The notes beneath the pieces were generated by a model. The model was not told the DNA's origin. It ran no database searches and saw only the letters and a program-made list of their open reading frames with translations. 64,000 nucleotides of DNA from AP-15 sp963814865 (GTDB lineage Bacteria > Pseudomonadota > Alphaproteobacteria > ATCC43930 > CGMCC-115725). The position numbers and the translations under genes are program-made. Positions within the stretch are counted from its first letter, which is position 1. Each line of letters begins with the position of its first letter. The stretch covers positions 1,054,001 to 1,118,000 of the forward strand of contig CAWFEN010000014.1 of the NCBI GenBank assembly GCA_963814865.1, given 5' to 3'. Shown piece by piece: positions 8,736 through 17,710 of the stretch.

Positions 8736-8766
8736 TTGTGGCAGGGATGCCACGCCTACCTATATC
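8736..8766 (+). promoter_or_regulatory. Candidate ispH promoter with embedded inverted repeat
   Basis: TTGTGG (8736-8741) and TATATC (8761-8766) are spaced by 19 bases, upstream of ispH at 8816. A perfect inverted repeat GTGGCA-GGGA-TGCCAC (8738-8753) sits over the -35 box and spacer, a position where a bound repressor would block polymerase. The gap is shared with the divergent hpnI gene. Boxes are only approximate matches; the regulator is unknown. Confidence 0.4.
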
Positions 8767-8815
8767 CATGCTGTCGCAGGCCGGACCTGCTGCTGTGAGG
8801 CGACGAGGGAAGATC

Positions 8816-9748
8816 ATGCGGGTCGTGCTAGCCCAGCCCCGAGGATTCTGCGCCGGGGTCGAACGAGCGATCGAGATCGTCGAGCGCGCGCTCGAAAAAT
8901 ATGGCCCGCCGATCTATGTCCGTCACGAAATCGTTCACAATCGTCATGTGGTCGAACGGCTGCGCGCCAAAGGGGCGAACTTCGTCGACGAGATCGACGA
9001 GGTCCCGCCGGGCAGTGTCACCATCTTCAGCGCGCATGGCGTCGCCAGCTCGATCGAGGAGCGGGCAGCCGACCGCGGGCTCCCGGTGATCGACGCGACT
9101 TGCCCGCTCGTCTCGAAAGTGCACATCGAAGGCCAGCGCTACGCCAATCAGGGCCGCGAGATCATCCTGATCGGGCATGCCGGCCATCCTGAGATCGTCG
9201 GCACGATGGGGCGGATCGTCGGCCGCGTGCATCTGATCTCGAGACCCGAGGAGGTGGCCGGGCTTCGGGTCTCCGATCCGGACAAGCTCGCCTTCATCAC
9301 CCAGACGACGCTCAGCGTCGACGATACGCGCGCCGTGATCGAGGCGCTCCGGGTTCGATTTCCGACGATCGTCGGCCCCGACACCAAGGACATCTGCTAT
9401 GCGACCCAGAACCGTCAGCGCGCGGCGCGGGAACTCGCCAAGATCGTCGATGTCGTGCTCGTCGTCGGAGCGCCGAACAGCTCGAACTCGAACCGGCTGC
9501 GCGAGATCGCCGCCGAAAGCGGGATTCCGAGCTATCTGATCGAGGATGCGGGCGCGCTCGACCGGTGCTGGCTCGACGGCGTCTCGGCGGTCGGCATCAC
9601 CGCCGGCGCATCGGCACCGGCCGAATTGGTCGAGGAAGTCATTGCCCGGCTGCGCGAGATGACCGCGATCGAACTCGCCGAGCTGCCGGGCGTCACCGAG
9701 AACGTCCGCTTCCGGATGCCGCCGCAGCTCGCCGACGGCGCCGGCTGA
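8816..9748 (+). CDS. ispH: 4-hydroxy-3-methylbut-2-enyl diphosphate reductase (IspH/LytB)
   Basis: A 310-residue iron-sulfur enzyme that makes IPP and DMAPP in the last step of the MEP pathway. Three cluster cysteines are visible in QPRGFCAGV, DATCPLVSK and TKDICYATQNRQ. Substrate-binding signatures are HEIVHNRHVVE, SAHGV, IGHAGHPE and GAPNSSNSNRL. The ATG at 8816 gives the standard N-terminus; an in-frame ATG at 8768 would add 16 residues. Its place beside hpnH matches a known association of ispH with hopanoid loci, supplying C5 units for farnesyl diphosphate and squalene. Confidence 0.96.
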   Translation: MRVVLAQPRGFCAGVERAIEIVERALEKYGPPIYVRHEIVHNRHVVERLRAKGANFVDEIDEVPPGSVTIFSAHGVASSIEERAADRGLPVIDATCPLVSKVHIEGQRYANQGREIILIGHAGHPEIVGTMGRIVGRVHLISRPEEVAGLRVSDPDKLAFITQTTLSVDDTRAVIEALRVRFPTIVGPDTKDICYATQNRQRAARELAKIVDVVLVVGAPNSSNSNRLREIAAESGIPSYLIEDAGALDRCWLDGVSAVGITAGASAPAELVEEVIARLREMTAIELAELPGVTENVRFRMPPQLADGAG

Positions 9749-9787
9749 ATTCGATTCGGTTTACGATGTTCATGACGGGGGTTCGCC

Positions 9788-10930
9788 GTGGCCATTCCAC
9801 TGCGTCAGACGATCCGGGTCGGGGCCTATGTCCTGGGCCGGCATCTTAGGGGGGTTCGGCGCTATCCGCTGGTGCTGATGCTCGAACCGTTGTTTCGCTG
9901 CAACCTCGCCTGCGCGGGCTGCGGCAAGATCGACTACCCCGACGCGATCCTCAACCAGCGCCTCAGCGTCGAGGACTGCCTGGCCGCGGTCGATGAATGC
10001 GGCGCCCCGATCGTGGTGCTGGCCGGCGGCGAGCCGCTGCTGCACCGCGAGATCGACAAGATCGCCGAGGGCATCATCGCCCGCAAGAAATTCGTCTATC
10101 TGTGCACCAACGCGCTGCTGCTCGAAAAAAAGCTCGACCTGTTCCAGCCGAACCCGTTCTTCGCCTGGACGGTCCACCTCGACGGCGACCGCGACGAGCA
10201 TGACCGATCGGTGTGCCAGGACGGCGTCTACGACCGCGCGGTCGGGGCGATCGCCGCAGCCAGGGCGCGCGGCTTTCGCGTCAACATCAACGCCACCCTG
10301 TTCGACACCGCCGAGCCGGAGCGGGTCGCCCGCTTTTTCGACGCGGTCAGCGAGATGGGCATCGACGGGATCACGGTATCGCCCGGCTACGCCTATGAGC
10401 GTGCGCCCGACCAGGCGCATTTTCTGAACCGCCGCCGCACCAAGGAATTGTTCCGCGGCATCTTCGCGCGCCGCACCCGCCGCTGGTCGTTCAATCAATC
10501 GAGCCTGTTCCTCGATTTTCTCGCCGGCAACCAGTCCTACCGCTGCACCCCGTGGGGCAACCCGACGCGCAGCTTCTTCGGCTGGCAGCGGCCCTGCTAT
10601 CTGCTCGGCGAAGGTTACGCCAAGACTTTCAAGGAGCTGATGGAGGAGACCGACTGGGACGCATACGGCACCGGGAACTACGAAAAATGCGCCGATTGCA
10701 TGGTGCACAGCGGTTACGAGGCGACGGCGGTCATGGATTCGGTGCGTCATCCGCTGAAGGCGGCAGCGGTGGCGGTCCGCGGCGTGCGGACCAGGGGTGC
10801 GATGGCGCCGGAAATCCCGCTCGACCGGCAGCGCCCAGCCGAATACGTGCTGTCCCGGCACGTCGAGGCGGCGATGGCGCGGCTAGGCGGTCGCGACGAG
10901 GTCGCGCAAGGCCCGGGCGGGTCCCTCTAA
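9788..10930 (+). CDS. hpnH: HpnH, adenosylhopane-forming radical SAM enzyme
   Basis: 380 residues from a GTG start. The radical SAM motif is CNLACAGCG (CxxxCxxC), followed by VVLAGGEPLLH, and C-terminal cysteines in CADCMVHSGYE. By family it joins the 5'-deoxyadenosyl group to diploptene, giving adenosylhopane, the first side-chain step. It lies 39 bases after ispH on the same strand and probably shares its transcript. Its last 48 bases overlap the 3' end of the convergent hpnG, whose product acts next in the pathway. Confidence 0.95.
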   Translation: MAIPLRQTIRVGAYVLGRHLRGVRRYPLVLMLEPLFRCNLACAGCGKIDYPDAILNQRLSVEDCLAAVDECGAPIVVLAGGEPLLHREIDKIAEGIIARKKFVYLCTNALLLEKKLDLFQPNPFFAWTVHLDGDRDEHDRSVCQDGVYDRAVGAIAAARARGFRVNINATLFDTAEPERVARFFDAVSEMGIDGITVSPGYAYERAPDQAHFLNRRRTKELFRGIFARRTRRWSFNQSSLFLDFLAGNQSYRCTPWGNPTRSFFGWQRPCYLLGEGYAKTFKELMEETDWDAYGTGNYEKCADCMVHSGYEATAVMDSVRHPLKAAAVAVRGVRTRGAMAPEIPLDRQRPAEYVLSRHVEAAMARLGGRDEVAQGPGGSL

Positions 10931-11563
10931 CGCCGACAAGGCCATTCGGGTCTCGCGGGCGAGACCGAGCAGACCGGCGAGCTGCCGCGGCCGGCGCAGC
11001 ACCGAGGCGAGCACCCGCGCAAGCCGCGGGGTCCCGTCCGCCGCGAGCGGGATCAGAGCCGCCGGCGGCAGCTCGCGGCCAACGGCGTCCGCTACGGTAC
11101 GGACGACGAGAAACGGCATGCCGGCCGCCGCCGCAATGCGGGCGACCACGCCGCTTTCGAGATCGACCGCGAGGGCGCCGGTCTCGGCCCAGGCGCAGCG
11201 CTTTTCCGCCGGGGTCGCCAAAATCGCGCAGGCCCCCAGCACCGGGCCATCGAAGGCGCCGATGTCGCGAGCGAAATCGGCTATGCGGCCGCGAAAGCCC
11301 TGTTCTGCCTGCCATCGGTGATTGCCCGAAACCACCTCCCCGGAAATCACGACGTCACCCGCGCGCAGTTGCGGCGCCAGGGCGCCGGCGATGCCGAAGC
11401 TGACGATGCAATTCGCCCGCCGAACCGCGTCTTCGACGAGAACGGTCGTTCGCTCCCGATCGCCGGCGCCCACCGCCACGGAAAAGCCGGCGGCACGCGC
11501 GATCTTCGCCTCCGCGGCGAGCCCCGAGATGCAGAGCACCGTAGCCGGAAAGGTACGACACAT
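10883..11563 (-). CDS. hpnG: HpnG, hopanoid-associated nucleosidase phosphorylase
   Basis: 226 residues of the purine nucleoside phosphorylase / MTA nucleosidase fold. Signatures: CIVSFGIAGALAP near the N-terminus, the catalytic region TGALAVDLESGVVARIA (the DLES replaces the usual DME[ST]), and PFLVVRTVADAVGREL. By family it removes adenine from adenosylhopane to give ribosylhopane or its phosphate. It follows the squalene-hopene cyclase gene by 48 bases on the same strand, as the last gene of the hpnA-C-D-E-F-G run. Its 3' end overlaps hpnH tail to tail by 48 bp. Confidence 0.92.
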   Translation of the reverse strand: MCRTFPATVLCISGLAAEAKIARAAGFSVAVGAGDRERTTVLVEDAVRRANCIVSFGIAGALAPQLRAGDVVISGEVVSGNHRWQAEQGFRGRIADFARDIGAFDGPVLGACAILATPAEKRCAWAETGALAVDLESGVVARIAAAAGMPFLVVRTVADAVGRELPPAALIPLAADGTPRLARVLASVLRRPRQLAGLLGLARETRMALSALEGPARALRDLVATA

Positions 11564-11611
11564 GGTCCTTGCCTCTCATTCGCCAGGACGCGCGCCGGCA
11601 CCGGATCGGTG

Positions 11612-13573
11612 TCAAAGGCCGAATGGCACCCGCGCCGCGTTTCCTGTCGTCAAACGGCGATAGCGGGCCAGAGCCCACAGCGGAAAATAGGCGCGGTAGC
11701 CGTGATAGCGCAGGTAGAATACCCGCGGAAAGCCGACCGCGGTGTACCAAGGCTCGTCCCAGTTGCCCTCCGGGTCCTGGGTTTCTACCAGATAGGCGAT
11801 GCCGCGCGCGACCGCCGGGTTGCGAGCTTCGCCGGCGGCCATCAGCGCGAGCAATGCCCAGGCGGTCTGCGACGGCGTGGCGCATGGCGCTTCGCCATGC
11901 GGCGCTCCGGAACAATATGATTCGCCGCTCTCGCCCCACCCCCCGTCCGCACGCTGACGAGCGAGCAGCCAGTGGACTGCGCGGCGCACTTCCGGCGAGC
12001 CGGGATCGATGCCGATGGCGTTGAACGCCGCCAGAACCGACCATGTCCCATAGATGTAATTGGTGCCCCAGCGGCCGAACCAGCTGCCCTCCGGCTCCTG
12101 CTCGCGGCGCAGATAGGCGACCGCGGCAGCGCATGCAGGATGATCCGCGGCGTAGCCGAGCTGGGCGAGGAAGCCGAGGCAGCGGGCGCTCACATCGGCC
12201 GTCGGCGGATCGAGCAGCGCGCCGTGATCGGCAAACGGGATGTGGTTCAGGTAATAATGCGTGTTGTCGGCGTCGAAAGCGCCCCACCCGCCGTTCCGGC
12301 TCTGCATCCCAACGACCCATTCGGCCGCCCGCTCGATCGCCGGTCGATAGCGCGTCCGATCGAAGCGGTCGAGAGCGAGCGCCACGGCGGCGGTGTCGTC
12401 GACGTCGGGGTAATAGGGGTTTTCGTATTGGAACGCCCAGCCGCCTGGCCGCAGGCCCGGCCGGGTCGCCGCCCAATCGCCGGCCAGGTCCAGCGCCTGC
12501 TTCGTCTCCAGCCAATCGAGCGCGCGGCGGATCGCCGGTTCGAGACGCGAGTCGCCGGTTTCCATCAGCGCGTGGCCGGCGAGCGCCGTATCCCAGACAG
12601 GCGACAGGCAAGGCTGGCAGTAAATACGCTCGCCGTCGAGGACGAGAAGCTTGCGGATCGCCGCCGATACGGTCGCGCAATCCGGATGGTCAGGTGGATG
12701 GCCGAGACAGTCGAGCATCATCAGCGCGTTCGCCATCGCCGGGAAGATGCCGCCGAGACCGTCCTCGCCATTCAGGCGTTCGGCGACGAAGGCGACTGCC
12801 TTATCGATCGCCCGTCGCCGCGGCGCCGCCGGAAAGAACGGCTCCGCGATCCGGAGCAGGCGGTCGAGCATTCCGAAAGCCAGCGCGAGCGGCGACGAAG
12901 TCGGCCCGGCGATCCAGTCGCGGACCGATTCGGGCGGTGCCACGAACAATTCGCGGATTGTGGCGCGCTGCGGGTTGCGGGCGCGCGGGCGCAACGCCAT
13001 CAGCACGAGCAGCGGCACGAGGACGGTGCGCGACCAGTAGGCGACCTTGGCGATGTGGAACGGCGACCAGCCGGGCAGCAGCATGATCTCGACCGGCATG
13101 ACCGGAACCGCGCGCCAGGGGACTTCGCCGAACAAGGCGAGCGTGATGCGGGTGAAGACATTGCAGCGCCGGGCGCCGCCGCGCGCCAGGATCGCCGCCC
13201 GCGCCCGCGCCATGTGCGGCGCGTCGGCCGGGTCCCCGGCGGCCTTCAGCGCGAAATAGGCTTTGACCGAGCTGCTGACGTCGAGTGAGCCGCCGTGGAA
13301 CAGCGGCCAGCCGCCGTCCTCGCCCTGGCCCGCGCGGATAAACCGCGCGATGCGCGCCTGAAGCTCGGGCTCGATGCGGCCGAGATAATGCTGCAGCAGG
13401 ATGAATTCGGACGGAATCGTCGCATCCGCCTCGAGTTCGTAGAGCCAATGACCGTCCGCGCGCTGCCGCGCGAGCACGGATCCGACGGCGCGCGCCATAG
13501 CCCTGTCGAGCCCCGGCACACCGGCCGAGGAGCTGACGGCCAGCCCTTCCTTTGCCGCAGCTGCGCTGGTCAT
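11612..13573 (-). CDS. shc (hpnF): Squalene-hopene cyclase
   Basis: 653 residues, normal length for the class. It cyclises squalene to hopene and diplopterol at the inner membrane. The catalytic acid motif DVDDTA (DxDDTA) is at about residue 390. Several QW repeats are visible, such as GQGEDGGWPLFHG, QSRNGGWGAF, EPEGSWFGRWG, QRADGGWGES and DPEGNWDEPW. The ATG at 13573 overlaps the hpnE stop as ATGA. No signal peptide is expected: the enzyme is monotopic. The whole protein reads without break. Confidence 0.97.
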   Translation of the reverse strand: MTSAAAAKEGLAVSSSAGVPGLDRAMARAVGSVLARQRADGHWLYELEADATIPSEFILLQHYLGRIEPELQARIARFIRAGQGEDGGWPLFHGGSLDVSSSVKAYFALKAAGDPADAPHMARARAAILARGGARRCNVFTRITLALFGEVPWRAVPVMPVEIMLLPGWSPFHIAKVAYWSRTVLVPLLVLMALRPRARNPQRATIRELFVAPPESVRDWIAGPTSSPLALAFGMLDRLLRIAEPFFPAAPRRRAIDKAVAFVAERLNGEDGLGGIFPAMANALMMLDCLGHPPDHPDCATVSAAIRKLLVLDGERIYCQPCLSPVWDTALAGHALMETGDSRLEPAIRRALDWLETKQALDLAGDWAATRPGLRPGGWAFQYENPYYPDVDDTAAVALALDRFDRTRYRPAIERAAEWVVGMQSRNGGWGAFDADNTHYYLNHIPFADHGALLDPPTADVSARCLGFLAQLGYAADHPACAAAVAYLRREQEPEGSWFGRWGTNYIYGTWSVLAAFNAIGIDPGSPEVRRAVHWLLARQRADGGWGESGESYCSGAPHGEAPCATPSQTAWALLALMAAGEARNPAVARGIAYLVETQDPEGNWDEPWYTAVGFPRVFYLRYHGYRAYFPLWALARYRRLTTGNAARVPFGL

Positions 13574-14929
13574 GGCGGAACACGCTGCCGTTCTCGTTCT
13601 GCTCGTGAGGCAACCACGGCGCGGAAACCGCGATCGTCCGCCCGCGTTCCACGGGGATCGCTGCGGTGCCGTTCGATCACCTGGCACGCCGCGGCGGCAC
13701 CGGAGCGAATAGCGCCTTCGATCGTCGCCGGCAAGCCGGTCGCAGTGTAATCGCCGGCGAGCACAAGGTTCTCCCAACGCGTCGCCGATGCCGGCCGGCG
13801 CCGAAGCTGGGCCGGGCTGGCGAGGAATGTCGCGCGCCGCTCCTTGAGGATGCGCGCCGGCGGCACCGGTTGCGCCGGAAGCCGGTAGGCGAGAGCGACG
13901 TCACGCCACAGCAACGCGCGCAACTCTTCGGCCGGATGGTCGATGATCGGGTCGGCGGCGCTGACCGTAGCCGATAGCACCTCGCGCTTGCGAAACACCC
14001 ACTGCGCCGCACCGCCGACGACCCCGACGAAAAACGGCGAGCCCGGCGGCGCCGCGCAGCGAAAATGTGCGTTGACGATCGGCGACGACAGATCGGGCAC
14101 CACGAGCGCCGGAACCAGGCGCGCCGCGACCGCCGCCGGAACGGCAAGGACCAGGCTGTCGCCCGGGCGCAGCGCGACCGCGCCCTGGTCAAACACCAGC
14201 TCGCAAACCTTGCCGGCGTCGAATTTCAAGGCTCGCAGCCGCGCGGCGAAGCGGATTTCCGCACCTTGCGCGCGCAGGCGGGCGAGCGCCGGATCGACAA
14301 AGCTTTCGGACAGGCCCTGGCGGGGCACGAGCGGACGGCACGCCGCTCCGCCGCGTCCGAGCGTGTCGATCAGGATCCGTCGGAACAGTCGGGCGGAAGC
14401 CTGATCGGTGCCGGTGTTCAGCGCGGCGACGGCAAGCGGCTCCCACAAGCGGCGGAACAGGCGATTCTCGCGATCGAGCGCCTCGGCAACGGTCGCCGTC
14501 GGAGGAGCGCGCAGCAACGCCAGCACGGCGAGGTAATCCGCCGTCCTGGTCTCCGGCGCGCGTCTCGCAGCGCGCGCGATCCACCACGGCAAGGCTCCCC
14601 GATTCGGCCGGATCGTCCAGCGCTGCCCCGTCGCCGCGTCGACAAACGGAAAGACCGCGTCGCGCGGGCCGTCGAGCGTCTCGAGCGCGCCGATCCGCAG
14701 CAGGTAGCCGCGCGCGGCATGGTTGCCGGCGAGCAGCAGATGGTTGCCGTTGTCGATGCGGCAACCGAGTTCGGTGTCGAAATAGGAGCGGCAGCGCCCG
14801 CCGGCATTCGGGCCGGCTTCGTAGAGCCGGACGGAAAATCCTTCGGCCGCGAGTTCCGGCCGCTGCGGCGAGCCCGGCGAGCCCGGCGCCGACGACATGC
14901 ACCCGGCGCGTCCCCGAGCCCGCACTCAT
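13570..14929 (-). CDS. hpnE: HpnE, squalene-forming FAD-dependent oxidoreductase (one-base frameshift near 14857)
   Basis: About 452 residues when repaired. It reduces hydroxysqualene to squalene after HpnD and HpnC. The start is fixed by the ATGA overlap with hpnD at 14926-14929 and opens RRVHVVGAGLAGLAAA, the FAD-binding GxGxxG. The frame then breaks: the rest (GFSVRLYEAGPNAGGRCRSY to the C-terminal NLVLAGDYTATGLPATIEGA) is in another frame. Removing one base from CCGG at 14856-14859 joins LAAAAELAAEGFSV smoothly. A caller that ignores the break would start at 14925 and lose the FAD motif. Conserved ends and couplings argue for a sequence error. Confidence 0.88.
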
Positions 14930-15804
14930 ACGAGACCGTGACGCAGCACCAGCCGGAGCTTGAGCGCTTTCGGCAGGGTGACGCGCACCGCCGGGTCGCG
15001 CCATCCCTGGCGCAGCAAGGCGCTCAGCGTGGCGCGATAGACCGCGGCCATCACCGCTGCCGGGCGCATCGCGCGCCGCCGGCATTGCCGCATCGCCACC
15101 GCGCTCTCGGCGAAATGCCGCTCGGCGATCGCGGCCACCTCGCGGCACGCCGCGGGCAATGCCGGATGGCGCAGCACCACCATCGGCTCGATACCGCGAA
15201 TGCCGTGGCGGTCGAGGATCTCGCGCGGCAGGTAGAGCCGGCCGCGGCGGGAATCCTCGTCGAGATCGCGCAGGATGTTGGTCAATTGCAAGGCCCGGCC
15301 GAGCGATTCCGCGACGCGGTGGGCCGCCGGGCTCGCATCGCCGAAGACATGGACCGAGAGATGGCCGACGGCGCTCGCGACTCGGGCGCAATAGAGGTCG
15401 AGGGTGGCGAGGTCGGGCGCGCGGATGTCTTCGCGCGCATCCATCTCCATGCCGTCGATGACGGTCAGAAAATCTTCGCGGCGCAGCGCGTAGCGGCGCA
15501 CCGGCTCGCGCAGCGCGCGGGCGACCAGGTGGCGCGGGCGTCCTCGATAGAGCGCCGCGATCTCGTCGCGCCAGGCGGCGAGCGCGGCGAGCTTGTGCTC
15601 GACCGGCCGCTCGTCGTCGGCGATGTCGTCGACCTCGCGGCAGAAGGCATAGACGGCGTACATCCCGTTGCGGCGATCCTGCGGCAACAGTCGCATCGCC
15701 CAATAGAAAGAGGTCCCGGCCGCCTCGACGCGATGGCGGATGGTCTGGCGCAGCTCGGCTTCGCCGGTTTCGTCGGCGACCGCGCCGAATGCGGCATCGC
15801 TCAT
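14926..15804 (-). CDS. hpnD: HpnD, presqualene diphosphate synthase
   Basis: 292 residues of the trans-isoprenyl synthase (squalene/phytoene synthase) family. The two Asp-rich motifs are FCREVDDIADDE and NILRDLDEDSRRGRLYLP. By family it condenses two farnesyl diphosphates to presqualene diphosphate. Start ATG 15804 overlaps the hpnC stop, and its own stop overlaps the hpnE start, both as ATGA. It differs from HpnC in having the full second Asp motif and in lying next to hpnE. Confidence 0.95.
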   Translation of the reverse strand: MSDAAFGAVADETGEAELRQTIRHRVEAAGTSFYWAMRLLPQDRRNGMYAVYAFCREVDDIADDERPVEHKLAALAAWRDEIAALYRGRPRHLVARALREPVRRYALRREDFLTVIDGMEMDAREDIRAPDLATLDLYCARVASAVGHLSVHVFGDASPAAHRVAESLGRALQLTNILRDLDEDSRRGRLYLPREILDRHGIRGIEPMVVLRHPALPAACREVAAIAERHFAESAVAMRQCRRRAMRPAAVMAAVYRATLSALLRQGWRDPAVRVTLPKALKLRLVLRHGLV

Positions 15805-16670
15805 CTTCGGGCGCCCTGCGCAACGCCGGCCAGGAACGCGGCGAGGAAATCCGTCTTGCCGAGCTTGACGCGCGCCGCCAGCGGATCGCCGCGGCGCAGG
15901 CGGCGCAGCAGGCGGGCGGCGAGCGCGGTGATGACCGCACATTCGCAGCACAGCCCGCGCGCCGCGACGCGTGGTGCCAGGCCGCGCGCGGTCTCGACGA
16001 GCCCCGCAGTGCGGTCGAGCAGCGCGTCCAGCACCCGGCGCAGCTCGGGGCTCGACGCCGGGGCAGCCAATGCCTCGACGCCGATCCCCGACGCCGAAAG
16101 GTCGGCAAGCGGCAGATAAACCCGGTCGAGCCGGCGGTAGTCTTCGGCGCAATCCTGCAGATGGTTCAGAACCTGCAACGCCGCGCACAACGCGTCCGAG
16201 GCGGACCATGTCTCGCGGTTCTCGCCATGCAGGTCGAGCAGCTGCCTGCCGACCGGCGCCGCGGAATAGCGGCAATATTCCAGCAAATCGTCCCAGTCGC
16301 GATAGCGCAGCGTCTCGGCATCGAGGCGAAAGGCGCGCAGCACGTCGTGGCAGTGCTGCGCGGTCAGCCGCGTCGCGGCCAGGCTGTCGCGCATCGCCGC
16401 GGCGGCCGGGGAATCTTCGCCCGGCGCGCCGTCGAGGATCGCCGCCATGCGGTCGAGCCGGCGGATCTTGTCCGCCGCGGTCAATGCCGGATTGTCGGCG
16501 ATGTCGTCGGCATTGCGGGCGAAGCGGTAGAAGGCATGCACATGGACGCGCAAATCACGCCGGATCAGCCATGACCCGACGGGAAAATTCTCGCCGCTGC
16601 GCCATTTGCCAGATGGCGTCTCGACGCTTGCGGCCGGCTGCTGCCGAGCCTCGCTCGCCACCGCGCTCAT
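15801..16670 (-). CDS. hpnC: HpnC, hydroxysqualene synthase
   Basis: 289 residues, squalene/phytoene synthase fold. The N-terminal part has SGENFPVGSWLIRRDLR, typical of HpnC. Asp motifs are FARNADDIADNP and NHLQDCAEDYRRLDRVYLP. By family it converts presqualene diphosphate to hydroxysqualene. The ATG at 16670 overlaps the hpnA stop as ATGA. An ORF runs upstream through it without a stop, but only because hpnA is frameshifted into the same frame; that extension is not part of HpnC. Confidence 0.95.
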   Translation of the reverse strand: MSAVASEARQQPAASVETPSGKWRSGENFPVGSWLIRRDLRVHVHAFYRFARNADDIADNPALTAADKIRRLDRMAAILDGAPGEDSPAAAAMRDSLAATRLTAQHCHDVLRAFRLDAETLRYRDWDDLLEYCRYSAAPVGRQLLDLHGENRETWSASDALCAALQVLNHLQDCAEDYRRLDRVYLPLADLSASGIGVEALAAPASSPELRRVLDALLDRTAGLVETARGLAPRVAARGLCCECAVITALAARLLRRLRRGDPLAARVKLGKTDFLAAFLAGVAQGARR

Positions 16671-17669
16671 TTCAAATACCCATTGGCCTCGAACCAGCCG
16701 ACCGCGTCCGCGATCGCCGCGCGCGCCGGGCGCGGCCGGTAGCCCAACTCGCGCGATGCTTTCGCCGAGGTGAAATACATCTTCTTGCGCGCCATGCGAA
16801 CGCCGTCTCGCGTAATAAACGGCGCGCGGCCGGTGACCCGCGCGGCGAATTCGGCGCCGACCGCGACCGCAGACGCGACCCCGTAGGGAACTCGCAGCCG
16901 GGGCGGCCGCCTGCCGGCGACGCGCGCCACCTCGGCCAGAATTTCTGCGAGCGCCATGTTCTGCCCGCCGAGAATATAACGCTCGCCGACGCCGCCCGAA
17001 CTCCGCCGCCGCGAGATGGCCCGCAGCGACGTCGTCGACATGGACGATGTTGAGGCCCGTATCGACAAAACCCGGCATATGGCCCCGCGCAGCTTCGAGG
17101 ATCAGGCGGCCGGTCGGCGTCGGCTTCCGGTCGCGCGGACCCACCGGGGTCGATGGGTTGACGATGGTTGCCGGCAACCCGCGCTCGGCGACGAGGCCGA
17201 GGACAACCGCCTCGGCGGCATATTTCGACCGCTTGTACGGCCCGATCATGTCCTCGATTCGACTTGCCGTGTCCTCGTCGGCGGAACCTCCGGCGACGTG
17301 GCCGAGGGTGGCGACGCTGCTGGTATGAACCACCCGCTCGATGCCGGCTGCCAGCGCGGCGTTCATCAGATCGCGCGTGCCTTCGACATTCGCCCGGAAC
17401 ATCGCCGCAGGATCGGGCACCCACAGGCGGTAATCGGCGGCGACGTGAAACAGGTAGCGGCACCCGGCGGCGGCGCGGGCAAGCGACGGCGCGTCCTCCA
17501 TCGTGCCGAGCACCGTCTCGACCGGGAGATCGGCGAGGTTGCCGCGATCGCTCGCCGGCCGCACCAGCACGCGCACCGCCAGCCCGGCTTGCAGCAGCGC
17601 GCGCACCACCGCCGATCCGACAAACCCGGTTCCCCCGGTGACGAGGCAGAGGCCCGGCGAGAGTGACAT
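16667..17669 (-). CDS. hpnA: HpnA, hopanoid-associated NAD(P)-dependent sugar epimerase/dehydratase-like protein (one-base frameshift near 16996)
   Basis: About 333 residues when repaired; extended short-chain dehydrogenase fold. The cofactor loop is CLVTGGTGFVGSAV and the catalytic YxxxK is in GPYKRSKYAAEAV. The first two thirds read to HLAAAEFG at about 17000. The last third (VGERYILGGQNMALAEIL to the end) is in another frame. Dropping one base from the CCC at 16995-16997 gives EFGGVGERYILGG. It is first in the operon; its exact reaction in hopanoid synthesis is not established. The glycosyltransferase gene hpnB, often next to it, is absent here. Confidence 0.88.
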
Positions 17670-17710
17670 GGCCGTGCGGGAAAACCGGGGCTCGCCGATC
17701 GGCCCCGACG

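Noticed and set aside
7520..8815. Long in-frame extension upstream of ispH (742-codon ORF)
   Set aside because: The added part is antisense to hpnI; the ispH family N-terminus begins at 8816.
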